26,722 nucleotides of DNA, taken from the NCBI GenBank assembly GCA_039649115.1, contig JBBWZQ010000297.1, positions 1 to 26,722 of the forward strand. Direction: 5' to 3'. A program made the position numbers and the translations under genes. The notes under the pieces were generated by a model, which saw nothing but the letters and a program-made list of their open reading frames with translations, searched no databases and was not told the origin of the DNA. The DNA comes from DATEJJ01 sp039649115. GTDB taxonomy: Bacteria > Actinomycetota > Actinomycetes > Mycobacteriales > Micromonosporaceae. Positions 14,588 to 21,477 of the stretch are shown here, piece after piece; position 1 is the first letter of the stretch, and each line of letters opens with the position of its first letter.

Positions 14588-15823
14588 ATGGCGCCAACCT
14601 CGATACTCCCGGCGGGCTCGGTCGGCAGTGTCGAAACGCGGCACCTTGACCTGTCGACGTCGCTACGGCTCGACTGCGGACGGGAACTGCACCCGATCCG
14701 CGTGGCGTACGAGACTTACGGAGCCCTCTCACCCGAACGCGACAACGCCATTCTGGTATGCCACGCGCTCAGCGGCGACGCCCATGCGGCGGGCTTCTCG
14801 AAGACGCCGCCCGAGGAGAGCACGCGTGACGGGTTCGCGGCCGAGGGTCGTGACGGCGTGGCCGGCAAGGGGCTCGGCTGGTGGGACGGGATGATCGGGC
14901 CTGGCAAGGCGTTCGACACCGACCGCTTCTTCGTGGTCTCCACGAACCTGCTCGGCGGCTGCCGCGGGACGACGGGGCCGTCCTCGCTCGACCCGGCGAC
15001 CGGCAGGCCGTATGGGTCGGACTTTCCCGTCATCACCGTCGCGGACATGGTGCGGTGCGAGCGAGCGTTCCTGGACGTACTCGGCATCGAGCGGCTCGCG
15101 GCCGTCGCCGGTGGTTCGCTCGGTGGGATGCAGGCGCTGGAGTGGGCGGTCCTGTTTCCTGACCAGGTCGACGCCGTCGTCGCGATCGCCACCACGCACG
15201 CCCTCCATCCGCAGGGCATGGCCTGGAACGCGATCGCGCGGGAGGCGATCACGCGCGATCCCGCCTGGCAAGGCGGTCACTACTACGGCACGGGCCGGGC
15301 GCCCGATGCCGGCATGGGCCTGGCGAGGATGGTCGGCCACATCACCTACCTGTCCGCGTCCGCGTTGACTGACAGGTTCGGCCGGCGGCTGCAGTTCGCC
15401 GACGACATCCGCTACACGATCAGCGAACCGGAGTTCGAGGTCGAAAGCTACCTGCGCCACCAGGCCGACTCGTTCGTCAAGCGCTTCGACGCCAACACAT
15501 ATCTCTATACGTCGCGCGCACTGACGTACTTCGATCTCGCACGGCAGCATGGCGGCGGAGCGCTCGTGCGGGCACTCGAAGGCGTTTCGGCGCGGACACT
15601 GCTGATCGCATTCAGCTCTGACTGGCTGTACCCGCCGTCCGCATCAAGGGAGATCGACGACACACTTCGCGCTCTCGGCAAACCGGTCGAGTGCCATCTG
15701 ATCGAGGCGCCGTACGGCCACGACTGCTTCCTGCTGGAGGAAGCGCAGCAGACGCCCATTGTCCGCCGCTTCCTGGCCGGAGGCCGGGCCGGCGGGCGAC
15801 CTCGAGCAGAGAGGCCCTCGTGA
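14588..15823 (+). CDS. metX: Homoserine O-acetyltransferase
   Basis: The enzyme has 411 residues from the ATG at 14588. It is an alpha/beta-hydrolase that acylates L-homoserine from an acyl-CoA, activating it for direct sulfhydrylation. The family landmarks are AYETYG (40-45), CHALSGDAHAAG (58-69), GWWDGMIGPGKAFDT (97-111), LLGGCRGTTGPSS (121-133) and the nucleophile elbow AGGSLGGMQ with Ser177. Catalytic Asp345 is in SSDWLYPP and His378 in YGHDCFLLE. Some MetX proteins use succinyl-CoA, which sequence reading alone cannot exclude. The next gene begins inside its stop codon (GTGA), so metX and metY are translationally coupled. The gene is divergent from the OsmC gene. An ATG at 14576 would add four residues. 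Confidence 0.95.
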   Translation: MAPTSILPAGSVGSVETRHLDLSTSLRLDCGRELHPIRVAYETYGALSPERDNAILVCHALSGDAHAAGFSKTPPEESTRDGFAAEGRDGVAGKGLGWWDGMIGPGKAFDTDRFFVVSTNLLGGCRGTTGPSSLDPATGRPYGSDFPVITVADMVRCERAFLDVLGIERLAAVAGGSLGGMQALEWAVLFPDQVDAVVAIATTHALHPQGMAWNAIAREAITRDPAWQGGHYYGTGRAPDAGMGLARMVGHITYLSASALTDRFGRRLQFADDIRYTISEPEFEVESYLRHQADSFVKRFDANTYLYTSRALTYFDLARQHGGGALVRALEGVSARTLLIAFSSDWLYPPSASREIDDTLRALGKPVECHLIEAPYGHDCFLLEEAQQTPIVRRFLAGGRAGGRPRAERPS

Positions 15824-17133
15824 CCGACAAGCCGCCACGCGCCGAGGAAGCCCGCGCGTTTGGATTCGAGACCCGCCAGCTGCACGCCGGGCAACGACCC
15901 GATCCGAACACGGGTGCGCGTGCGGTGCCGATCTTCCAGACGACAAGCTACGTGTTCGAAGACCCGGAATCGGCGGCGGCGTACTTCAACCTGCAGGAGT
16001 ACGGCAACACGTACTCGCGCATCATGAACCCGACCGTTGCGGTGTTCGAGGAGCGGGTGGCGAACCTCGAGGGCGGCTGTGGCGCGGTGGCCTTCGCCAG
16101 CGGGATCGCGGCGCAGGCCGCCGCGCTCTTCACGCTGCTGCAGCCGGGCGACCACCTCGTCGCGTCCTCGGCGCTCTACGGCGGGACGGTGAACCAGCTC
16201 AAGCACCTGTTGCGCAAGCTGAACGTCGAGCTGACGTGGGTCGATCCCGATGACCCGGACACGTGGCGGCAGGCGGTCCGCGCGAACACGAAGGCGTTTT
16301 TCAGCGAGACGATCGGCAACCCTGCCGGGAACGTGCTGGACATCGAGACCGTGGCGGCTATCGCGCACGAGCATGAGCTGCCGCTCATCGTGGACAACAC
16401 CTTCCCGACGCCGTACCTCTGCCGCCCGATCGAGTGGGGCGCCGACATCGTGATCCACTCGGCGACCAAGTTCATCGGTGGTCACGGCACGAGCATCGGC
16501 GGCGTTGTCGTCGAGGCCGGCACATTCAACTGGTCCAACGGGCGCTTTCCGGTGGTCGCGGATCCGTCACCGGCCTACCACGGCCTACAGTTCCACGAGA
16601 CGTTCGGGACCTACGGCTATCTGATGAAGCTGCGAGCCGAGACCCTGCGCGATCTCGGCGGTACGCTCGCGCCGCTCAACGCGTTCTTGTTCCTGCAGGG
16701 GCTCGAAACACTGTCGCTGCGGATGGAACGCCACGTCGCCAACGCGCAGGCGGTCGCGGCGTTCCTCGCGTCGCACGCGCTGGCGTCGAACGTGACCTAC
16801 CCCGGTCTGCCGGGCAGCAGGTACCGGCCGCTGGTGGACAAATACCTGCCGCGCGGCGCAGGGGCGGTGTTCTCGTTCGACTGCGCCGGCGGCCGGGTCG
16901 GCGGGCAGGACTTGATCCGCGGCGTGTCGCTCTGGTCCCACCTGGCGAACGTCGGCGACGCGAAGAGCCTGATCATCCACCCCGCCAGCACGACACACCG
17001 GCAGTTGAGCGACGACGAACTCAGCGCGGCCGGCGTCGCGCCGGGGACCGTGCGGCTGTCGGTCGGCACCGAGTCCGTCGAGGATCTGATCTGGGACCTG
17101 GAGCAGGCTTTCGCGAAGGTAGCGGCCGCATGA
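15820..17133 (+). CDS. metY: O-acetylhomoserine sulfhydrylase (PLP-dependent)
   Basis: The protein has 437 residues and belongs to the Cys/Met metabolism PLP family, fold type I. Visible motifs are the N-terminal FETRQLHAGQ, PIFQTTSYVF, YSRIMNPT (65-72), FASGIAAQAA (92-101) and the PLP-lysine site HSATKFIGGHG with Lys217. The C-terminal SLWSHLANVGDAKSLIIHP segment is diagnostic of OAH sulfhydrylases as opposed to cystathionine gamma-synthases. It makes homocysteine from O-acetylhomoserine and sulfide in the cytoplasm. The start is the GTG in GTGA overlapping the metX stop, with AGAGAGG 7-13 nt upstream. It ends in an ATGA overlap with the CoA-binding gene, so the three genes form one operon. 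Confidence 0.95.
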   Translation: MTDKPPRAEEARAFGFETRQLHAGQRPDPNTGARAVPIFQTTSYVFEDPESAAAYFNLQEYGNTYSRIMNPTVAVFEERVANLEGGCGAVAFASGIAAQAAALFTLLQPGDHLVASSALYGGTVNQLKHLLRKLNVELTWVDPDDPDTWRQAVRANTKAFFSETIGNPAGNVLDIETVAAIAHEHELPLIVDNTFPTPYLCRPIEWGADIVIHSATKFIGGHGTSIGGVVVEAGTFNWSNGRFPVVADPSPAYHGLQFHETFGTYGYLMKLRAETLRDLGGTLAPLNAFLFLQGLETLSLRMERHVANAQAVAAFLASHALASNVTYPGLPGSRYRPLVDKYLPRGAGAVFSFDCAGGRVGGQDLIRGVSLWSHLANVGDAKSLIIHPASTTHRQLSDDELSAAGVAPGTVRLSVGTESVEDLIWDLEQAFAKVAAA

Positions 17134-17612
17134 CCGATCTGGGGCAGTACCAGGATGCGTTGACCATCCAGCGCGTTCTCCACACCGCGAAGACGATCGC
17201 GATCGTCGGCCTTTCCAACAACGAGCTGCGAGCAAGTTACTTCGTCGGCTATTACCTGAAGCGGCATGGCTACCGCGTGATCCCGGTGAATCCCCGCGAG
17301 TCCGAGATCCTCGGAGAGAGGTGCTACGCGAGCCTCCTGGACCTGCCCGTACCCGTGGACGTCGTGAACGTCTTCCGCGCGCCGGACGCGCTGCCGGGGA
17401 TCGCGCGGGACGCCGTGGCGATCCACGCCGGTACCCTCTGGTGCCAGTTCGGCGTGATCAACGAGGATGGCGCGCGAATTGCTGAGGCCGGCGACCTAAC
17501 GGTGGTCATGGACCGCTGCCTCAAGGTCGAGCACGCGCGATACGTGGGCCGGATGCACTGGCTCGGCTTCAACACGCAGCGCATCACGTCGATCCGTGCC
17601 GGGCTCCAGTAG
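17130..17612 (+). CDS. CoA-binding (Rossmann) domain protein
   Basis: The 160-residue protein is a single CoA_binding domain of the YccU type. Near the N-terminus is TIAIVGLSNNELRASYFVG (22-40), a glycine-containing nucleotide loop, followed by YLKRHGYRVIPVNP, DVVNVFRAPD and GTLWCQFGVIN, with MDRCLKVEHAR near the end. The family binds CoA-like ligands, but no enzyme activity is established. The ATGA overlap with metY shows coupling. CoA-binding proteins beside OAH sulfhydrylase genes recur in other bacteria, so a role in the acyl-CoA or acyl-homoserine step of this pathway is a fair inference. Cys89 lies in a segment resembling the one around a conserved family cysteine. Confidence 0.9.
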   Translation: MTDLGQYQDALTIQRVLHTAKTIAIVGLSNNELRASYFVGYYLKRHGYRVIPVNPRESEILGERCYASLLDLPVPVDVVNVFRAPDALPGIARDAVAIHAGTLWCQFGVINEDGARIAEAGDLTVVMDRCLKVEHARYVGRMHWLGFNTQRITSIRAGLQ

Positions 17613-18019
17613 TTGACGGGTAAGGCGCGCGGCGTCGGCTGCGCCGGGCCGGCTGGGCGTGGCGGTTGGCGGGTCGGGGCAGGCGGTACCGGTCGCGGAG
17701 GGTGCCGGACTGGTGGTGCCGGTGGAGGCCGCGCCGGCGCGGGATCGGCAACGGAGGCCCGAGACCAACAGTAGACCCGGTCCTCCCCCAGTTACGCCGA
17801 TGAGCGACGAACTCGAAGTCACGGCCGAACAGTGGATGGAACCGGTGGACCACCGGGACACGTCGGCAGCCAAGCGTAGGAGGATGGGAACGCCGGGGTC
17901 ACAGGTGGCAGAGGCGCTCCCTGAGGCCAGCTAGAGATCCGCAAGTAAGATCCCCAACAACTACATCCTTCGATCAGGATGATCACCGATCAAGGCGCTT
18001 GACCTGCGTGAGGCTTCCG
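17613..18019. other. 407-bp interval with no confident gene
   Basis: This gap separates the metXY operon from tRNA-Gly. The only open frame starting with ATG that looks at all coding is 17800-17934 (44 codons, MSDELEVTAEQW... ending LPEAS). It has no ribosome-binding site and matches no family I recognise. A 6-bp perfect hairpin (CATCCT/AGGATG, 17964-17981) lies downstream of the tRNA-Gly gene in its reading direction. Composition falls toward A/T at 17930-18000. Otherwise I see nothing. Confidence 0.5.
17964..17981 (-). terminator. Possible terminator hairpin downstream of tRNA-Gly
   Basis: AGGATG (17981-17976 region) and CATCCT (17969-17964 region) form a 6-bp stem with a 6-nt loop. Leftward of it the minus strand reads TAGTTGTT, a weak U-rich stretch. 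It sits about 40 bp beyond the 3' end of tRNA-Gly. The short stem makes this tentative. Confidence 0.3.
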
Positions 18020-18090
18020 AGCGGCCGGCGGGAATCGAACCCGCGTAATCAGTTTGGAAGACTGAAGCTCTGCCATTGAGCTACGGCCGC
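18020..18090 (-). tRNA. tRNA-Gly (anticodon TCC)
   Basis: On the minus strand the 71-nt sequence folds into a full cloverleaf. The acceptor is GCGGCCG/CGGCCGC, the D-arm GCTC-AATGGCA-GAGC, the anticodon arm TCAGT-CTTCCAA-ACTGA with anticodon TCC, and the T-arm GCGGG-TTCGATT-CCCGC. The discriminator base is U. The 3' CCA is not encoded. It reads GGA (and GGG) glycine codons, which are uncommon in this genome style. Confidence 0.96.
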
Positions 18091-18114
18091 GCCACATCCG
18101 CGGAAACGGATGCG
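18091..18114 (-). other. Strong hairpin abutting the 5' end of tRNA-Gly
   Basis: GCCACATCCG, a 4-6 nt loop and CGGATGCGGC form a stem of nine pairs with one mismatch. It touches the mature 5' end of tRNA-Gly, so it would lie in the precursor leader cut by RNase P. Any function is a guess. Confidence 0.4.
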
Positions 18115-18189
18115 GCACCAAGCGTACTGGTTCACCTGCCGACTCGTCGCCGGGGAGTGCCCAGCGAGCGGAACTCTCCGCCGACCGCA

Positions 18190-18195
18190 TACACT
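18190..18195 (+). promoter_or_regulatory. -10 box for tRNA-Pro
   Basis: TACACT lies 11 nt before the mature 5' end of tRNA-Pro, so transcription would start a few bases upstream of the gene. The same hexamer occurs upstream of tig. No good -35 is visible. Confidence 0.4.
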
Positions 18196-18206
18196 TCACG
18201 ACGCTA

Positions 18207-18280
18207 CGGGGTGTAGCGCAGTTTGGTAGCGCACTCGCTTTGGGAGCGAGGGGCCGTGGGTTCAAATCCCGCCACCCCGA
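18207..18280 (+). tRNA. tRNA-Pro (anticodon TGG)
   Basis: The 74-nt cloverleaf has acceptor CGGGGTG/CACCCCG with discriminator A, D-arm GCGC-loop-GCGC, anticodon arm CTCGC-TTTGGGA-GCGAG with anticodon TGG, a 5-nt variable loop, and T-arm GTGGG-TTCAAAT-CCCGC with one G-U pair. The 3' CCA is not encoded. It reads CCA/CCG proline codons. It lies 147 bp before tig, a gene order conserved among actinomycetes. Confidence 0.96.
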
Positions 18281-18370
18281 CTTGTGGGCGACCCCGGGCA
18301 ACCGCCGGTCGACGACACAGCGGCCGCGGGCAGGCAGGCGGCCGATGACAGACAGGACGAAGCGTCCGCC

Positions 18371-18376
18371 TACACT
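18371..18376 (+). promoter_or_regulatory. -10 box for trigger factor gene
   Basis: TACACT lies 51 nt before the tig start. A possible -35, CAGACA, lies 16 nt upstream at 18349-18354. The hexamer is identical to the one before tRNA-Pro. Confidence 0.35.
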
Positions 18377-18427
18377 CGACGGGCCTGATTCGGGCCGTCG
18401 CGATCAAGATCGACCAAGGAGTACGCC

Positions 18428-19828
18428 GTGAAGAGCACCGTCGAGACTCTGAGCCCGACTCGGGTGAAGCTCGCCATCGAGGTGCCGTTCGCTGAGCTCG
18501 AGCCCAGCCTCAAGAAGGCGTACCGGGAGATCGCGCGTCAGGTGACCGTACCCGGGTTCCGCCAGGGCAGGGTGCCGCAGGCAGTCATCGACCAGCGGGT
18601 CGGGCGCGGCGCCGTGCTGAACGAGGCGGTGCAGGAGGCCATCCCGGAGCAGATCCTGGCGGCGGTACGCGAGCACGAGGTGCGCAGCCTGGGCCGCCCC
18701 GCGGTGGAGATCACCGAGTTCGGCGACGGCGAGCCGCTGCGGTTCACGGCCGAGCTCGACGTCCGTCCGGTGATCAATCTGCCGGACCTGGACGCGATCT
18801 CCGTCACGGTCGACGAGATCCAGCTCACCGACGACGAGATCGACGAGCAGGTACGGGCACTGCGGGAGCGCTTCGCCACCCTCAAGACGGTCGAGCGCGC
18901 GGCGCAGGTCGGCGACTACGTCCAGATCGATCTGACGGCGACGGTCGACGGCGAGGAGGTACCCGGCGGCAGCGCGAGCAACGTCTCGCACGAGGTCGGC
19001 AGCGGGCAACTGCTCCCCGGGCTGGACGAGGTGCTCGGCGGCATGAGCGCGGGCGAGTCGACCATGTTCCAGACGGACCTGGTCGGCGGGGACCTCGCCG
19101 GCCGCCAGGCGGACGTCTCGGTGACCGTGCGTACGGTCAAGGAAAAGCAGCTGCCGGACCTCGACGACGAGTTCGCGCAGCTGGCGAGCGAGTTCGACAC
19201 GCTGGACGAGTTGCGTGAGGACGTCCGGCAGCGGCTGGCGCGGGTCAAGCGGGTGGAGCAGCTCTACGCGGCGCGGGACAAGGCGCTCGACGAGCTGGTG
19301 AAGGCGACGGAGGTACCGGCTCCCGACGGCGTGGTGGCCGAGGAGGTCGACAGCCGCAAGCAGGCTATGGCCGACGAGCTGGAGCGCATCAGCGTCACGT
19401 TCGAGGACTACCTGGAGTCTGAAGGCAAGACCCAGGAAGAGGTGGACGGTGAGCTGACCGAGGCCGCGACGGAGGGCGTGAAGATCCAACTGGTGCTGGA
19501 CACGCTCGCCGAGAAGGAGGAGATCCAGGTCTCGGACGAGGAGTTCAGCCACGAGATCGTGCATCGCGCGCAGCGGCTGGGGGTGGCTCCCCAGGAGTAC
19601 TACGACCAGCTGATCCGGTCGGGGGTCGCGGCGGCGGTCTTCGGCGACGTACGCCGGGGCAAGGCGCTCGCGCTGCTTCTGGAGCGGGTCACGGTCACCG
19701 ACTCGGCCGGCAACCCGGTCAGCGTCGACGAGCTGCGCGGCAGCGGCGAGGCCGACGACCACGAGGGCCACGACCACGAGGGCCACGACCACGAGGGCCA
19801 CGACCACGAGGGCCACGACCACGACTAG
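18428..19828 (+). CDS. tig: Trigger factor, ribosome-associated chaperone with His-rich tail
   Basis: The 466-residue protein starts at GTG with AAGGAG 6-8 nt upstream. The N-terminal ribosome-binding domain contains the signature loop VPGFRQGRVP (41-50), which docks at ribosomal protein L23. The FKBP-type prolyl isomerase domain follows (about 155-245, with GDYVQIDLTATVDGEEV), then the helical C-terminal chaperone domain to about 430. It shields nascent chains at the ribosome exit. The last 26 residues consist of four perfect DHEGH pentapeptides plus DHD, encoded by a 15-bp tandem repeat. Such an Asp/Glu/His tail should bind divalent metals such as Ni or Zn, as in SlyD. The gene lies upstream of clpP1-clpP2 and clpX but probably has its own transcript. 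Confidence 0.97.
   Translation: MKSTVETLSPTRVKLAIEVPFAELEPSLKKAYREIARQVTVPGFRQGRVPQAVIDQRVGRGAVLNEAVQEAIPEQILAAVREHEVRSLGRPAVEITEFGDGEPLRFTAELDVRPVINLPDLDAISVTVDEIQLTDDEIDEQVRALRERFATLKTVERAAQVGDYVQIDLTATVDGEEVPGGSASNVSHEVGSGQLLPGLDEVLGGMSAGESTMFQTDLVGGDLAGRQADVSVTVRTVKEKQLPDLDDEFAQLASEFDTLDELREDVRQRLARVKRVEQLYAARDKALDELVKATEVPAPDGVVAEEVDSRKQAMADELERISVTFEDYLESEGKTQEEVDGELTEAATEGVKIQLVLDTLAEKEEIQVSDEEFSHEIVHRAQRLGVAPQEYYDQLIRSGVAAAVFGDVRRGKALALLLERVTVTDSAGNPVSVDELRGSGEADDHEGHDHEGHDHEGHDHEGHDHD
19757..19816 (+). repeat. 15-bp perfect tandem repeat encoding (DHEGH)4
   Basis: GACCACGAGGGCCAC is repeated four times without a mismatch (units at 19757, 19772, 19787, 19802), in frame with tig, and is followed by GACCACGAC and the stop. 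Identity even at synonymous positions shows recent expansion or active homogenisation, so copy number is likely variable between strains. Confidence 0.95.
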
Positions 19829-19829
19829 T

Positions 19830-19846
19830 CCCGGCCCGGGGCCGGG
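19830..19846 (+). terminator. GC hairpin after tig
   Basis: CCCGGC (19830-19835) pairs with GCCGGG (19841-19846) over a 5-nt loop, directly after the tig stop. There is no T-run, as is common for actinobacterial terminators. It would separate tig from the ClgR-controlled clpP operon. Confidence 0.45.
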
Positions 19847-19860
19847 GCAGCCCGAGCGAG

Positions 19861-19878
19861 CGTGCGCTTACAGCGAAC
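19861..19878. promoter_or_regulatory. ClgR-type operator upstream of clpP1
   Basis: The bottom strand reads GTTCGC-TGTAA-GCG (19878-19865), exactly the GTTCGC-N5-GCG motif known for ClgR, the actinobacterial activator of clp genes. The top strand core CGCTTACAGCGAAC also fits the corynebacterial form of the motif. It lies about 38 bp before a candidate -10 (TAGGGT, 19916-19921) and 87 bp before the clpP1 start, a suitable position for an activator. Confidence 0.75.
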
Positions 19879-19964
19879 AGTGGCCGGAGAACGAAGTTAC
19901 GGCCCAGCCGAGCGGTAGGGTCGCATTACCGGGACTTTGCACAGGGACTACCCGAAGGGCTGCC

Positions 19965-20588
19965 ATGACCGACCTGATCTTGCCAACGGCGCGGGGCGCC
20001 GACCAACTCGGTGGCAACCTCGACGACGCGGTGTACAACCGGCTGCTCAAGGAGCGGATCATCTTCCTCGGCAGCGAGGTGACCGATCAGGTCTCCAACC
20101 GCATCTGCGCGCAGTTGCTGCTGCTCGCCGCCGAGGACCCCGGCCGCGACATCTGGCTCTACATCAACTCTCCGGGGGGTTCCGTCTACAGCGGCATGGC
20201 CATCTACGACGTCATGCAGTACGTGCAGAACGACGTGGCCACCGTCGCCATGGGCATGGCGGCCTCCATGGGCCAGCTGCTGCTGTGCGCCGGGGCCAAG
20301 GGCAAGCGGTACGCCCTGCCCCATGCGCGGATCATGATGCACCAGCCGTCCGGCGGCATCGGCGGCACCGCCTCCGACATCGCCATCCAGGCGGAGCAGA
20401 TGCTCTACACGAAGCGGATGTTCCAGGAGCGGGTCGCGTTCCACACGGGACAGCCGCAGGCGCAGATCGAGGCCGACTCCGACCGGGACCGGTGGTTCAC
20501 CGCCGAAGAGGCGCGGGACTACGGCTTCATCGACCAGGTGATCAACCGGGCCCGCCAGGTACCCGCCGGCGCGGGTACGCTGCAGTAG
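19965..20588 (+). CDS. clpP1: ATP-dependent Clp protease proteolytic subunit 1
   Basis: The 207-residue serine protease subunit has catalytic Ser101 in GMAASMGQ, His126 in MMHQPSGG and Asp175 in DSDRDRWF. The INSPGGSVYSG segment (68-77) lines the active site. ClpP subunits form a 14-mer degradation chamber fed by ClpX or ClpC. In actinobacteria ClpP1 and ClpP2 usually combine in one mixed complex, consistent with the tandem pair here. The ATG at 19965 has GAAGGG about 6 nt upstream. The gene ends 20 bp before clpP2. Expression is expected to respond to ClgR. Confidence 0.97.
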   Translation: MTDLILPTARGADQLGGNLDDAVYNRLLKERIIFLGSEVTDQVSNRICAQLLLLAAEDPGRDIWLYINSPGGSVYSGMAIYDVMQYVQNDVATVAMGMAASMGQLLLCAGAKGKRYALPHARIMMHQPSGGIGGTASDIAIQAEQMLYTKRMFQERVAFHTGQPQAQIEADSDRDRWFTAEEARDYGFIDQVINRARQVPAGAGTLQ

Positions 20589-20608
20589 ACAGAGGAGGAC
20601 TGAACACC

Positions 20609-21232
20609 GTGGACGTCTACAACCGCTATGTCCTCCCGTCGTTCGTGGAGCGCACGTCGTACGGGATCAAGGAGTCCAACCCGTACAACAAGCTCTTCGA
20701 GGAGCGGATCATCTTCCTCGGCGTGCAGATCGACGACGCGTCGGCCAACGACGTGATGGCGCAACTGCTGACGCTGGAGTCGACCGATCCGGACCGCGAC
20801 ATCATCATGTACATCAACTCTCCGGGTGGATCCTTCACCGCGATGACGGCGATCTACGACACGATGCAGTACATCCGCCCGGACATTCAGACGGTCTGCC
20901 TCGGCCAGGCCGCGAGCGCCGCTGCGGTCCTGCTCGCCGCCGGCACGTCCGGGAAGCGGATGGCGCTGACCAACTCGCGGATCATCATCCACCAGCCGGC
21001 GACCGAGGGCGGGTACGCCCAGGGCTCGGACATCGAGATCCAGGCCCGGGAGATTCTGCGGATGCGCACCCAGCTCGAGGAGATCCTGTCGCGGCACAGC
21101 GGCCAGGAGGTCGAGAAGGTACGCAAGGACATCGATCGGGACAAGTTCCTTACGGCCACCGAGGCGAAGGAGTACGGTCTGGTTGACCAGGTCCTCGCCA
21201 GCCGCAAGAAGACCCTGGTCGGAGCGAAGTAG
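20609..21232 (+). CDS. clpP2: ATP-dependent Clp protease proteolytic subunit 2
   Basis: The 207-residue ClpP paralogue has Ser103 in GQAASAAA, His128 in IIHQPATEG and Asp178 in DIDRDKF. It begins at GTG with a strong AGAGGAGG 9-16 nt upstream. Its N-terminus is slightly longer (MDVYNRYVLPSFVERTSYGI) than that of ClpP1. Spacing of 20 bp to clpP1 and the absence of a terminator between them show an operon. The two subunits share the core INSPGGS but differ in the C-terminal tail (KKTLVGAK), which in other actinobacteria influences which ring docks the ATPase. Confidence 0.97.
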   Translation: MDVYNRYVLPSFVERTSYGIKESNPYNKLFEERIIFLGVQIDDASANDVMAQLLTLESTDPDRDIIMYINSPGGSFTAMTAIYDTMQYIRPDIQTVCLGQAASAAAVLLAAGTSGKRMALTNSRIIIHQPATEGGYAQGSDIEIQAREILRMRTQLEEILSRHSGQEVEKVRKDIDRDKFLTATEAKEYGLVDQVLASRKKTLVGAK

Positions 21233-21477
21233 CGCGAACCAGCGCGAGGTCACGGCGCTCGGCTGCGGACTGCCCGCGGTCGGGCGCCAGGGCACGGGGC
21301 CCCTGCATCGAGATGGCGACACCCCGAATCGGGTCGACACTATCGGCCCTCGACCGGGTAACGTCAAAGCAGCAACTGCACAGATCCGAGCTGTCACCGG
21401 CGCCGTTGACTAGCAGCCGCCGCGGCTTGGACGATGAGAGAACAGGCAACGGTCCCGTCAACGCAGGGAGTACGTAG

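Noticed and set aside
12676..17612. Recent horizontal transfer of the sulfur module.
   Set aside because: Codon use seems slightly more relaxed than that of its neighbours, but GC content and GTAC words remain similar and no mobility gene or repeat borders it; by eye the evidence is too weak.
17800..17934. 44-codon open frame as a gene.
   Set aside because: No ribosome-binding site, no recognised family and an isolated position; kept only as an observation.
18404..19822. A 472-codon open frame on the minus strand opposite tig, rich in Val/Ala/Leu/Arg.
   Set aside because: It is the antisense shadow of a certain gene in GC-rich DNA; its N-terminal VALVV repeat is just the complement of the (DHEGH)4 repeat.
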